Positions 33,454-46,256 of a stretch of 64,000 nucleotides of DNA are shown piece after piece. The position numbers and the translations under genes were made by a program. Each line of letters starts with the position of its first letter. Position 1 is the stretch's first letter. The stretch is from Malaya genurostris. Its lineage: Eukaryota > Arthropoda > Insecta > Diptera > Culicidae. The stretch covers positions 79,034,840 through 79,098,839 of the forward strand of contig NC_080570.1 in NCBI RefSeq assembly GCF_030247185.1, in the 5' to 3' direction. The notes beneath the pieces are model-generated. The model saw only the letters and a program-made list of their open reading frames with translations. It searched no databases and was not told the DNA's origin.

Positions 33454-35547
33454 ATGCTCCTATATCGGCGCTATATAAGACATACTGGACTCAATCTCCG
33501 TCGAAACCCTAAACTTTTTTGGTCTTTTGTGAACTCAAAAAGAAGAGAGACTGGTCTTCTTGTTCTTGTTTTTTGGAAATCAAACAGCCTGCAACGAGAA
33601 GGAAAAGTGTCATTTATTTGCGCATCACTTCAAGAATGCATTTCATGACAATTCAGCAACACAGATTCAAATAGACGAGGCAACTGCTGGTGCACCACGT
33701 GATATATTTAATTTCCATATTCCTCTCATAACTGAGCAAATGGTTGAGACAGCAATGCGAAAATTAAAGCTGTCGTTCGCTACTGGTCCTGATGGCATTC
33801 CTTCATCTGTATTGAAGCGTTGCGCAGGAGCACTCAGTTATCCAATACCAAATTGTTTAATCTTTCAACTTTACAAAGCGAGTTTCCTTCACGATGGAAA
33901 TTCTCCTATATGTTTCCGGTTCACGAAAAGGACGATAAACGTGACATTTCCAACTATCGCGGTATTACGTCTTTGTGTGCATGTTCGAAGCTATTCGAAA
34001 TTATCGTGAACAATGTTTTTTTTCCAGTTAGGTTTTTTACAGTTACTGCTAACCCCAATCAATTGAACACATTTTGACAGTTCAGCAGTTCTGTTTGTAA
34101 ACATATTTTTTTGTTTGTTTGTTAACAAATTTGATGAGGCCATTTACGGTCCATATCGCCCAAATAGAGTTTTAAAACATTTGTTCACGATTGGATACGG
34201 TTTGTTTTCGAGATTTATTAAATAAAAGTCACTAGTGGGAAAGTGTAAAGATGTAAAGTTCGAGATGTGTTCTTCGATTTTTGTTTAAGCTTGTTTGTAA
34301 ACAGTACCGCTGAACTGTCAAGGATGAATTCTTTTTCATTTGTGACGTCACGATAAAAAATCTAGTAGCAGAACCTACATAGATAATGAACAGCACGGGT
34401 TTTACCCGAAACGATCGGTTACATCGAATCTTATGATATTCACCTCAAAATGTGTGCAGACCATGGACTCTGGATGGCAAATCGATGCAGCGTATATGGA
34501 TCTTAAAGCGGCATTTGATCGAGTAGATCATAAAATACTCTTGTCCATGCTTCAACTACTAGGTGTCTCAACGATAAGTGTGCAGTGGTTTAGATCGTAT
34601 CTGACAAACCGTTCTGTACGGGTAAAAAAATCGGTTCTTCAACATCTGAAGTTTTCTCGAATTTTTCTGGAGTTCCACAAGGCAGCAATCTTGGTCCGTT
34701 ACTGTTTTCGCTTTTCATGAACGATGTTTCACAGCTGTTACCACCGGAATCCAGATTATTTTATGCAGACGATGCAAAAATTTTGAAGGTTATCAAGCGT
34801 CTCGCGGACTGTCTTGAACTATAACATATGATACAAAAGTTCGTAGATTGGTGTTCAAAAAATTGTTTGTGTCTGAGTATCGAGAAATGCTGCGTCATAT
34901 CTTTCCACCGGAAAACTGATCCTATTTTGTATGGCTATGAAATCTCAGATAGGTCCATGACACGAGAGGAATGTATTAAGAACCTTGGTGTCACTCTAGA
35001 TCGTGAAATTACCTTTAGACTGCACTATGACGATATGTTGGCCAAAGCAAACCGTCAACATGGTTTCATCTTCAAGGTAGCCAAAGAGTTTCGAGACCCA
35101 CTTTGTTTAAGATCATAGTACTGTTCACTTGTACGTTCCATACTAGAGTCAAACGCTGTGATTTGGTGCCCCTACCATGCTTACTGGAACGCTAGGATTG
35201 AGACTGTTCAACATAAATTTGTGAGGTACGCTCTGCGCCTGTTACCGTGGCGTGACCCTATGAACCTACCATCATACGAAGATCGCTGCCGTTTGTTGAA
35301 TCTCGAGCCATTGGAGGTACGACGCATAACTGCTCAAGCGACTTTCGCTGCCAAATTACTTTTGGGCGACATAGATAGTCCAATGTTATTCATGCACCTA
35401 AACCTCTACGCACCTGAAAGATCACTTCGCCAGCGGAACATCCTGTCTCTTGAACCACGAAATAGAATGTATGGACAACATGAGCCTTTTCGGACAGTAT
35501 GTATGAGGTTCAACGAATTCTCTCAACAAATCGATTTTAATGTGTAG
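33454..35547 (+). pseudogene. LINE reverse transcriptase (Jockey/CR1-like), frameshifted and interrupted
   Basis: Pieces of one RT appear in order in shifting frames: FATGPDGIPSSVLKRC, FPVHEKDDKRDISNYRGI, AAYMDLKAAFDRVDH, GVPQGS-like text near 34673, LFYADDAKIL (34759-34790, catalytic YADD), then NLGVTLDREITFRLHYDDM. The C-terminal end finishes at a stop at 35547. The endonuclease is missing and there are several frameshifts and stops (for example 35116-35118). A 355-bp inverted-repeat element sits between the first and second RT blocks. It lies antisense within the large MNK intron and is dead. Confidence 0.85.
34022..34376. mobile_element. MITE interrupting the LINE RT
   Basis: The RT reading breaks at about 34015 and resumes at about 34383. 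The intervening segment has inverted ends: TTAGGTTTTTTACAGTTACT against TTAGATTTTTTATCGTGACG on the complement. Inner pairs are TGACAGTTCAGC / GCTGAACTGTCA and GTTTGTAAACA on both sides. The left-end phrase recurs at 48345 (TTAGGTTTTTTACCGTCACT), showing a family. The target duplication is unclear. Confidence 0.65.
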
Positions 35548-36105
35548 TGAATAGTGATAGTTTGGTTTAGTTTTTAATTTTTAATTGACTGCTTTTATTC
35601 CTTAAGACAACATATGTCAGATGAAGTTATACAAATATAGAATTAGTCATCTTATATACGAAAACCATTAGAGAGTGAGATCTGTTGTCTCTGTTCGATA
35701 GATTGATAGCGAATTACGCGATAAAAATTCTTGGCTTTTGGAATAGGCTCATATCTCCTCTGTATATTTTTTTATTTAAAAATTCCTTAATTTAAGCTTT
35801 ACTTTAAGCAGATATATCATGTTTAGTTTAGGTTGGTAAACGACTGGACAACGCACAATTCAGGCCCCAATGTGGTTCTTAGCCTCTTGTCCAGTAACTC
35901 CTATCCCTACCTCCCGCGGTGCCGGTTGGGGTACGAATAAAGATCGGGTAACCAACCCCGGTGGGACCTTGGTCGTATGCTGACAGGGAGGGGGGGGGGT
36001 CTGGGGGGCTTGCTTTCTCTTTACAGAGAACGAACCTACCCGAACGTCTGTTCACCATGTTGGGGCAGCTCGAAACAGCGTCTGTTCTCCATGTATCAAT
36101 GTGGG
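35548..36105 (+). other. LINE 3' UTR followed by GC-rich unidentified segment
   Basis: 35548-35860 is the AT-rich 3' region of the RT pseudogene. 35861-36105 is GC-rich, with CTGGACAA / TTGTCCAG as an inverted pair and a G-run at 35984-36008 with quadruplex potential. It probably belongs to the element into which BEL-1 inserted, because that element resumes at 42576. No domain is recognised in it. Confidence 0.4.
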
Positions 36106-36299
36106 TGTTAGTTTGGCAACTCGATCCACGAAGACGCGACAACCATCAAAGAAATGAAACACCGTGATTCCAGTTCATTCTCATACACATACCATTGTAA
36201 TCGATCTGAATAAAAGTTAGTTATAAGTTTGACTGCTCCGAGAGCACACGCAATTTTTTGATTTTGTAACGATACAGTCCATTGCATCCGAACAGCACA
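36106..36299 (+). repeat. BEL-1 5' LTR
   Basis: Starts TGTTAGTTTGGCAACTCG and ends CCGAACAGCACA, with AATAAA inside (about 36210). It is identical to the 3' LTR except for two transition-type differences near 36246 and 36252. Confidence 0.93.
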
Positions 36300-36304
36300 T
36301 TTTT

Positions 36305-36322
36305 TGGTCCTTCGAACCGGAT
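36305..36322 (+). other. BEL-1 primer-binding site
   Basis: TGGTCCTTCGAACCGGAT starts five bases after the LTR. It is complementary to a tRNA 3' end (CCA plus T-arm GGTTCGAA). The specific tRNA was not assigned. Confidence 0.7.
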
Positions 36323-36936
36323 CGATCCTGTTACGGAGTTCTGACCAACTTTCTCGCGGAAATGTTGGAATTCTAGTGATTTTATTCGAAACCGAACACC
36401 GACTGGTGTACTCGTTATCGCGGAAACGTCAGTGCGAAGTGACGCCATTGCGTGAAGAAGCTAACTGCGGGAAGCATTCGAATACGACGCCATTTTGAAA
36501 TCGGACCACCGACGGTTCGACATATAGAAAATAAGCTTGCCTTCATACATGGTGATTGCAAAGAAGAAGCCCTGAGGGCGCAATCCGGAAAATTGATGTG
36601 ATTGTGCCTGAGTAATCATTTGTTGCTGACATCACCGATTGTGGTTGAATTCGGAAAGTCTAACATAGTTTAGATTTATCACTAATTGATCGACGTTGAA
36701 TACGGGAACAACGCGTTTGTGTTACCGGTTCTATTGTTCAGTGATCGATTTCGTACTAGACAGTGTGCATTTGTGAATTTACTCGGCTACCGGCTTAGTT
36801 GTAGTTGTAAACACGATATGAATACTGGTTCTACATTGTAGTTGTGATTAACGCGTTACTTGAAATGAAACAAGTAAATTCGTTGTGCTCGTAATAATTT
36901 CGTGAAGGAGCCGCGAATCGGATTAGTAAATGTTGA

Positions 36937-39900
36937 ATGTCGATCGAAACGCCAATGCCGAGGGCTAAAAAAGGTGATCCACGAAAGTTGGAATTACCAG
37001 AAAAGGACGAAGAAGAAAATCAAACCCCATCAGTGAGTGCTCAAAAAGTGAAGAAAAAAGCCAAAGAAGAAATGAAAAAAGCAATGGCAGCCATAAAGGT
37101 GATGAACAGCCGAATGGATTCCGTGCGAAACAAATTGATGAGAGTGCGATCGAGTTTGGAATCTAGCCAGGACGTTCCAAACCCGAATCTGAAGTGTAAA
37201 CAGTTCTTACAGCTTCAGCTAAAAACCATCGAGAGTGCCTTTGCGGAATACGACCAGCTTCAACAGAGAGTTTTTGAAGCGGACGTTGGAGACGAGGTAC
37301 GAGAGGAGGCTGAGGAAGCATATGTTAGGTTTGAGCAGCAATACGGTGAGTTATTCATCTATATTTCTAAATTGATCGATGATAACATTAAGATGGAGGA
37401 AGATGCTGCTCGCACCATCCAGCCGCTACAAAGTATGCAGAATAGGACGTCCGAATTTGCGCTACACCTACCACCGTTGAAGGTTCCGTTACCCACGTTT
37501 GATGGGACGTATGAGAATTGGTTCGCCTTTCGATCTATGTTCGAGACGATTATGCAGCGGTACAGTTCTGAAGCTCCTGGTATTAAGCTTTACCATCTCC
37601 GAAACTCGTTAGTGGGCAAAGCCGCAGGTATTATTGACCAAGAAATCATAAACAATAATGATTACAATGCTGCGTGGAAGATGTTGATTGAGCGATACGA
37701 AGACAAAAGGCTCATTATTGATAAACATATTGATGCTCTTTTCAACCTTCCAAAACTACTGAGCGAAAATGCGTGCGATCTCCGAAAACTTATTGACACA
37801 TGCACGAAAAATGTTGAAGCTTTAAAGAACCTTGGTCTTCCTGTAGAAGGATTAGGGGAGTGCATGATGATCAATCGCCTTGTGTCCAAATTAGACACCG
37901 AAACTCGCAAAGCCTGGGAATTGAATCACGTAGACGATGACTTACCAGGATATGACGACACGCTTGAGTTTCTACGAGAAAGATGTAAGGTATTGGAAAA
38001 GATTCAACCTGCAGTGAAGCAAATACTGAAAAACCAAAAACCAGTACGCAACATACAAGAAGCGAAGGGAAAGACGAGTACCTTACTCACTGTTACCGAT
38101 AAGTGTCCGCAATGTTCTAATAATCATGAGCTGTGGAGATGTGATACGTTCAAGAACGTAAACTTATCCGACAAGTACAATACCCTGCGACGCATTGGTG
38201 CCTGCTTCAATTGTCTCCAGAAAGGGCATAGACTAAGCAACTGCACGTCGAAACATACGTGCAAAAAGTGTCGGAAACCTCATCACACAATTCTCCATCC
38301 TGATGATAGTGCGAAAGAGTCTGAAAAGTCGTCACCGTCCGCAAAGAAGGCAGAGCAAACAAAAACTTTTGAGCAGTCATCAACGAGCGGTTCGACTGTA
38401 GCTACAACAGATGTAGAGCAACAATCTAATTTCTGCGCGCAACCAAAAAACTTGGGAAAGCAGATACTTCTTTCTACAGCAGTCGTTCTTGTCCACGGAA
38501 AGGGTGGTCAACAGTATCCCTGTCGAGTACTACTGGACTCTGGGTCGCATACGAGCTTTGTGACCGAGCAGTTCGCGACTCTTTTAGCGCTAAAGAAGCA
38601 TCCAACAAATGTGCACATCAGCTGTTTGAACGATACTCAGACCAAAGTTCGTCTCAAGATCCATACCCAAGCGACGTCTCGTGTCAACGACTACACGGTT
38701 TGCTTGGAACTGCTTGTGGTTCCCAAAATCACGGGAGTTCTGCCAAGTAGTAAGGTGGATATTAGTACCTTGTCTCTCCCAAGCGGAATTGAACTCGCAG
38801 ATCCAAGATTCCATGTCCCCGACAAGATCAACATGTTGTTGGGAGCAGATGTATTTTTTGATATGCTGATGATAGGTCGACTTCAACTAGTAAGAAGTGG
38901 TGCTTTACTACAAGAAACTCAGTTTGGATGGGTTTTGAGTGGACCAGTTCCGAACGAAGATTCCCGAGTCGTTCATTCCTTCTCCGCTACTGCCTCCGAA
39001 GAAAGCGTGGATACATTGGTGAGAAAGTTTTGGGAAATTGAGTCGTTCGGCGATATCGAAGGATTAAATTCTACTATTGAAGAAGAATGCGTGCAACATT
39101 TCGAAAGAACGCATCAGCGAATGGCAAACGGCAGATATTTGGTGCGTTTACCGTTCAATGATAAGAAGATCCTACTGGGAGATTCGAGGCGTATGGCCGA
39201 AAAACGATTTTATGGATTGGAAAAACGTCTGAACGGCGTTCCTGAGCTGAAGCAACAGTATAGTGACTTCCTGCGGGAGTACGAAGCACTTGGTCACATG
39301 ATCGAGAATCCGAAGCCCGATGATTCACAGGGTTTCTATTTACCACACCACTATGTCCTGAAACCCACTAGTTCTACTACAAAGTTACGTGTGGTTTTCG
39401 ATGGATCAGCAGCGTCAGATACGGGGATTTCAATCAATGAAACCCAATTGATCGGGCCAATAGTACAAAATGATTTGGTCTCGATTCTTCTGAATTTCCG
39501 TATCCATAGATTTGTGTTTACAGCCGACATCTCTAAAATGTACCGGTAAGTCGCGGTACACGAAGACGACCGAAGATATCAGAGAATCTTGTGGAGGGAA
39601 ACCCAGAATGAACCATTGAAAACGTACGACTTGCAAACCGTAACGTACGGCTTAGCTTCATCGCCATTTCTTGCGACGATGTCTCTCCGTCAATTGACTG
39701 AAGATGAAGGAGTACAGTATCCATTAGCCTCGAAGACGATCCAGAAATCTTGCTATATGGATGATGCACTCTTTGGAGCTGATACATTACCGGAAATCAT
39801 TGAATTGAAGAATCAGACCGTAGCTCTTTTGGCAAAGGGTTGTTTTTGTGTACACAAATTTGCCTCGAATTCCCAAGAACTACTGATGGACATCCCAGAA

Positions 39901-41142
39901 GTCCAACGAGAACGAGGTATTGAAATCAAGGATACGAGTATCAACACAATTATGAAAACACTGGGTGTGGCGTGGATCCCTGTCAAAGATGAGTTTACAG
40001 TAGTGCTCTCTACACATCCAGTCGACAAGTACGCTATTCACACAAAACGAACAATTTTGAGTCAAATTGCAAAGATATTCGATCCGTTGGGCTTTGTAGG
40101 TCCGGCGGTAACTGCTGCTAAATTAATTATGCGTGAGCTGTGGACATTGAACCTGGAGTGGGATCAAACGGTTCCTGCAGATATGGCGCAGTTGTGGATA
40201 GAGTACTACCAACAGTTACAAACTCTAAACAATATCAAAATTCCGCGATGGATTTTGAGCGAAGAAACCAGTGACATCGAGCTCCATGGGTTTGCTGACG
40301 CTTCAGAGCTCGCATACGGCGCCTGTATCTATACACGATTGAAACGAACTGACGGTACAGCGGAGATGAAGTTAGTATGCAGCAAGTCAAGAGTGTTACC
40401 CAGGAAAACAAAGGAACAGAAGCAAATCACCACACCACGTGCCGAATTATTGGCGGCAGTGCTATTATCACGGTTAACTGTGAAGATACTAGCTGCGTTC
40501 GATATACAATTTGGTTGTGTGACTATGTGGAGTGACTCGCAAATTGTCTTGTGCTGGATTCGAAAGTCACCTAGTAAGCTGAAAACGTACGTTAGCAATC
40601 GAGTCCGAGAAATTCAAAATACGACTGAGGGATTTCAATGGAAATACATCCCAACGAAGGAGAACCCTGCTGATTGTTTATCGCGTGGAATCGCCCCGAA
40701 GAACATGGAGTCTCATTCGCTCTGGTGGACTGGACCAACAATGCTCCGTATTGCAGATCCAATCATTGTTGTGCCGCCTGCAATGGTGGACGAAGATATT
40801 CCTGAAGTGAAGAAGACAGTGTTAGTAACAGCGGTCACAGAAGCACGGCTACCGCTTTTCGATCGAATTAGCCGTTTTTCAATTATTCTGCGTGCTATGG
40901 CATATGTGGTGCGTTTTTGTGATTTTTTGCGTAGCGGTAGGAAGAAACTCACTAAGGGTTTACCTACGACGGATGAGATTTCACGATCTCACGCACTGAC
41001 CATGCGATTAGTGCAAACTGAAGCATTTGCTACTGAGTTGAAGTTATTGCGAACGAAGAACCCCAGTTTGAAACTTCCCTTCCGGAGCTTGCATCCTTTC
41101 ATCGATCCATTCATGCAATTCTGCGAGTCGGTGGCCGTTTGA
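36937..41142 (+). pseudogene. BEL-1 gag-protease-RT-RNase H, one internal stop
   Basis: One frame from the ATG at 36937 to 41142, interrupted by an in-frame TAA at 39547-39549 just after the RT block FTADISKMYR. It has a coiled Lys/Glu-rich N-terminus, a DUF1759-type gag domain (PLPTFDGTYENWFAFRS, about residue 185) and zinc knuckles CFNCLQKGHRLSNC and CKKCRKPHH. The aspartyl protease is LLDSGSHTSFV (about residue 531). The RT follows (LRVVFDGSAASD, then CYMDDALFG after the stop). RNase H shows HGFADASELAYGA, WSDSQIVLCWI and ENPADCLSRG. The frame ends by a frameshift near 41130. Loss of function is certain unless the stop is bypassed. Confidence 0.92.
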
Positions 41143-42354
41143 GGAACGCTCAAGTTCCTTATGAGTACAAGCATCAAGCGTTACTCCCGGAAAGACATCC
41201 CTTGACAACAACATTGATACGATACTTGCATCAAACCAATCTTCACCCCAGTCAAAGAAGCTTGCTATCTATAGTAAGACAGCGATATTGGCCTCTACGA
41301 GCAAAAAACATCATCAGAAAGGTTATATATCAGTGTATACCAACCAACTACATCTACGCAACTCATGGGAGATCTACCCGACTATCGAGTCCAGCCGTCG
41401 TTTCCGTTCACACGCACCGGGCTGGATTTCGCCGGACCATTCAATATTCGCGGAAACCACAAACTACGAAACGCGCAGATTACGAAAGGTTACATCTGTG
41501 TATTTGTGTGCATGACAACTCGTGCCCTTCATCTGGAAGCGGTTTCAGACTTGACGTCGGAAGCCTTTCTCGGGGCCCTGCAACGGTTTGTCAGTCGTCG
41601 AGGTTTGATCGAGAATTTGTACTCCGACAATGCAACCAATTTTGAAGGCGCTAACAATGAACTACGTCGTCTAGCTGAACTGTTTCGTGATGAGCAACAT
41701 TGTCGTGATCTTGATACGTTTTGTACACAGCGAGGAATCAAGTGGTCCTTCATTCCGCCACGAAGCCCACACTTCGGGGGGATTTGGGAAGCGGGTGTCA
41801 AATCCGTTAAACGGCACCTCATGCGAATTTTGGCCGAGCATAATCTTTCCTTCGAGCAATTCTCAACAGTGCTTACCCAGATAGAGGCGATTTTAAACTA
41901 GCGGCCATTAACACCTACTTCAGACGATCCAAACTATGTTCGTGCTATCACTCCGGCCCATTTTCTAATCGGTCGGGAGTTTCAAGCGATCCCAGAGCCT
42001 TCATATCAGCAAATTCATCCTGGTCGGCTGTCCAAGTGGCAGTTCGTCCAAGATTTAAAGCAAAAATTCTGGAACCTGTGGATGACCCACTATCTTCACG
42101 AGCTTCAGCAACGCCAGAAGGATTTTAAAATCACCACGTTCAAGATTGGTGCGTTAGTATTGGTCGTCGACGACAACGTACCTCCTTTGCAATGGATGCT
42201 TGCCCGTATCACTGAGCTGATTCCAGGAAGAGACGGCCACACACGTGTGGTTGGTCTGCGTTTACCTAACGGCAAAACAACGACGAGAGCAATCAAGAAG
42301 ATCTGTTTACTTCCATTGGATGGTGAAGGAGAAGAACCAGCCATCCCTTCTTGA
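41143..42354 (+). pseudogene. BEL-1 integrase and C-terminal domain, frameshifted
   Basis: The polyprotein continues in a second frame (HHCC region LRYLHQTNLHPSQRSLL-like, to about 41335), then in a third frame from about 41360. The core has TGLDFAGPF (first Asp), YSDNATNF (second Asp) and SPHFGGIWEAGVKSVKR (Glu region). An in-frame TAG at 41899-41901 interrupts it before RPLTP. The reading resumes with AITPAHFLIGREF and a DUF5641-type tail ending at 42354. There are at least one stop and two frameshifts. Confidence 0.9.
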
Positions 42355-42381
42355 AATGGTCCATTTCAACGCGCGGGAGAA

Positions 42382-42575
42382 TGTTAGTTTGGCAACTCGA
42401 TCCACGAAGACGCGACAACCATCAAAGAAATGAAACACCGTGATTCCAGTTCATTCTCATACACATACCATTGTAATCGATCTGAATAAAAGTTAGTTAT
42501 AAGTTTGACTGCTCCGAGAGCATACGCGATTTTTTGATTTTGTAACGATACAGTCCATTGCATCCGAACAGCACA
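42382..42575 (+). repeat. BEL-1 3' LTR
   Basis: Same 194-bp unit as the 5' LTR, with two mismatches. It follows the purine tract directly and is followed by the duplicated GTGGG. Confidence 0.93.
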
Positions 42576-43216
42576 GTGGGACGCTAAACATTGCTGACAC
42601 GATGGCCTTCCGGCGAGACAGGAGGTTGGTGCAGGCCTAACAAGCCACCCGGAAAAAGGAAGTTACGAACCTACGACAGCTGCCCACGGCGGGATGTAAA
42701 ACTTGTCATCGGCGACATGAATGCTCAGGTAGGCCGGGAGGCAATATACAGACCCGTGATCGGGCTGGAGAACCTGCACGCGGTAAGAAACGACAACGGT
42801 CAACGATGCGTAAACTTGGCAGCCTCCCGAGGAATTGTAGTTCGAAGTACTTTCTTCCCCCACAAAGATATCCACAAAGCCACCTGGAGATCACCTGATC
42901 AACACACAGGAAATCAAATCGACCACGTTCTTATCGACGGGCGATTCTTCTCCGACGTCATCAATATCCGCACTTACCGCAGTGCCAACATTGATTCTGA
43001 CCACTACCTTGTCGCGGTTTGTATGCGCTCAAAACTATCGACGGTGCACAACACTCGTCGCACAGGAACGCCGGGACTCAACCTCGAGCAGCTACGTAGC
43101 GTTGTACTGCAGAGGAATACGCGCAACAACTGGAGCTAGTGCTACCGACGGAAGAGCAGCTTGGCGCGGCGACTCTTGAAGATGGCTGGAGGAACATATT
43201 TGAAGACAAACACGAG
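42576..43216 (+). pseudogene. RTE-like LINE endonuclease fragment
   Basis: The frame 42591-43139 contains an AP-endonuclease C-terminal half: RRDVKLVIGDMNAQVGRE, GQRCVNLAASRGIVVRSTFF, QIDHVLIDGRFFSDVINI and NIDSDHYLVAVCMRSKL. These are RTE-clade landmarks (GDMNAQ, HVLID, DHYL). After the stop at 43139 another frame continues (EEQLGAATLEDGWRNIFED) up to a MITE at 43217. The RT is absent. BEL-1 inserted at its left side, so the upstream half is 6.5 kb away or lost. Confidence 0.8.
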
Positions 43217-43441
43217 AAAAGGTCCTAAGTGCAAATGAGAGTTTCTCTTTGTTTACTTTCTCTTTCGATTATTACGGTCCTATCGGTAATCCTTCTCTCT
43301 AACTTTCTACATAGAATAACGACTGAACCCATCGACTTTCGATCTGTAGTTAAGAAATTGTTGGAAAATACAAGGATATGCCGTAATAACTGAAAGAGAA
43401 ATTAAACAAAGAGAATCTGTCAGTTGCACTTGGGACCTTTT
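43217..43441. mobile_element. Small palindromic MITE, 225 bp
   Basis: Inverted ends of roughly 60 bp: AAAAGGTCCTAAGTGCAA at 43217 against AAAAGGTCCCAAGTGCAA on the complement from 43441. Both continue with TTCTCTTTGTTTA.TTTCTC and TTATTACGG. It interrupts the RTE fragment. It belongs to the family seen at 19336-20411. No target duplication was recognised. Confidence 0.75.
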
Positions 43442-44689
<1,248 letters not shown>

Positions 44690-45253
44690 TTTTTTAGCAG
44701 ATTTCAGAAAAACTGCACTATTTCTAGCCATATTGATAGTTCGAACATCTATCAACGACATTGTATCATTATTATTATTATTTACATCTGTGTCGCGAGG
44801 GAACAAGATGGCTAGTTTTTAGCAAGCGTCATTTGCTTCTTTTCTTTATTTGCTCATGTGGTGAAATATATTGAATTGAAAATTAATTCAACATTTTAAA
44901 ATAAGAACTATAAGACAGCTGCGTAAAATGATGGTCAGTAATAAATGTAAGAAACAGTTGCTGTCTCTTTGGACGTGACAAAAAAATATTTTACAGTTTT
45001 AGAGCAAATTCCCAAATTTATACACATATGTATTAGAAAAGCTTCTTTAATCCAAGAGGTAAATGACCACAGGGTTCAAACCTCTATTCTACAAAATTAT
45101 TTGTTCTATTGACAGAATTGTAATATTTCATTATCTTGTTAATATCCTGAGGAAAAATAATTTGAAAATATTCTGCTAAAGGACTATCAATTCAATATCG
45201 ATTCAAAGTATTATAAAATTTGAAGAGATATGGTATGCTGTATACACACTTAC

Positions 45254-45765
45254 CGGTGTCAACAGCTGAGGTGTGGCAGTTGGCGACGATATGTTGGTAG
45301 TGAATTTAATTCCAGAGCCAAGATCGAAATCGCAAATCTTGATAGGACATAGCTTATCCGGATACACGCATAAAATATTCTCTGGTTTAAGGTCACGGTG
45401 CGCAATACCTTTCTTGTGCAAAAAATCCAGACCAGATGCAATCTCTTTGATAATTTGCGCAGCATCGTACTCGGAGAAACATACATTCTCCTGAATGCGA
45501 GTCAACAATGGTCCACCATTTATCTTCTCAAAAACTAGGTAAAATTTTTCTTCATCCTCGAAAAATTCCAATAGCTGCAAGATATTTGGGTGGCCCTGGC
45601 AATGATGAAAGGTCTCAACTTCGCGGAATACGCGTGCTCTCGCGTGTCCTGGAATTTTATCGATGATCTTCACCGCATACTCTAGCTCCGTGTAGATGTT
45701 GATACACGTTTGTACCGAAGCGTACGCACCTTCGCCAAGCACCTCACCAGTCAATTTGTACAATT
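45254..45765 (-). CDS. Lk6: MNK/Lk6 kinase, N-lobe and activation-loop exon
   Basis: Serine/threonine kinase activated by ERK/p38 that phosphorylates eIF4E on eIF4G-bound complexes in this family. Acceptor CTCTCCAG/AA (exon starts 45765) and donor CACCG/GTAAGT (exon ends 45254, phase 0). It shows the Gly-rich loop LGEGAYASVQ, the VAIK-type lysine in YAVKIIDK, the alpha-C Glu in FREVETFH and the catalytic loop HRDLKPENIL. The metal motif is DFD (ICDFDLGSG) in place of DFG, the MNK signature. An activation loop PTATPQLLTP with candidate MAPK-target Thr sites follows. The downstream intron is 15.06 kb and full of transposons. Confidence in the family is very high. The symbol follows Drosophila. 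Confidence 0.96.
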
Positions 45766-45822
45766 CTGGAGAGTAAAAATGAATTTTTTAAATGATTTTA
45801 GAAGAAATAAATCGTATCTTAC

Positions 45823-46008
45823 CTTGGAAGCATGACGATTGCATCGACGAGCTAGCTCGTTTCTTTCTGCGTCGTTTGCGTTTCATCTCCTCCTTGTGGC
45901 GATTGAAATCAGCCTGGCGTTCCGCTTCGGTCATCAGCCGAGCCTCGTTCGATTCGTTACCCGATATTTCCTCACTACTGTAACGAGCCACCTCGGCATT
46001 TCGTAAAT
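45823..46008 (-). CDS. Lk6: MNK/Lk6 kinase, pre-kinase exon
   Basis: Acceptor TATAATTATAG/AT (exon starts 46008) and donor CCAAG/GTAAGA (exon ends 45823). The final G joins AA of the next exon to make the codon before LYKLTGEVLGEG. It encodes an acidic segment (ARYSSEEISGNESNEARL), a charged helix (EAERQADFNRHKEEM) and a basic cluster KRKRRRKKRASSS. In MNKs such a cluster acts in nuclear import and eIF4G binding. The first two bases complete a split codon, so at least one coding exon lies upstream (above 46008). It was not found and may lie beyond the window. The intron to the next exon is 57 bp. Confidence 0.88.
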
Positions 46009-46256
46009 CTATAATTATAGAAAAACAAAATCATTTGAAAACGAGATCGATACACATACTGCACATGGGTTTTTGATTGAGAATATGATGTGTGAGGTGT
46101 GGTTCCCTTAATATTTATCAGGATAAAATAGCTAGCCTTGCACTATAATCAAAGATTCTACTTTAGATGGAATATACATTGTTATACCATAATTTATCAT
46201 GGATTTTAAAAAATTGAGATTTCAACTTTCTCTGAGTTGCCAAAAACAAGAACAAA
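46009..46256. other. MNK upstream intron sequence
   Basis: AT-rich. No exon is recognised upstream of the 46008 acceptor. Confidence 0.5.

Larger units (their letters stand above)
36106..42575 (+). mobile_element. BEL/Pao LTR retrotransposon BEL-1 (broken coding region)
   Basis: Two 194-bp LTRs differ at only two positions and are flanked by GTGGG on each side (36101-36105 and 42576-42580), the 5-bp duplication usual for BEL/Pao. Between them lie a primer-binding site, gag, protease, RT, RNase H and integrase in that order, and a purine-rich tract (GCGCGGGAGAA) just before the 3' LTR. The coding region carries two stops and two frameshifts. It lies antisense in the large MNK intron. There is no env-like ORF. 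Confidence 0.93.

Noticed and set aside
39547..39549. Programmed readthrough or recoding at the BEL-1 TAA
   Set aside because: It lies inside the RT domain rather than at a gag/pol boundary, and other frameshifts and a TAG follow. Simple decay is the better explanation.
45993..46000. ATG at 46000 as the MNK start codon
   Set aside because: It is out of frame with the kinase. The in-frame reading begins at the splice acceptor with a split codon, so an upstream exon is needed.
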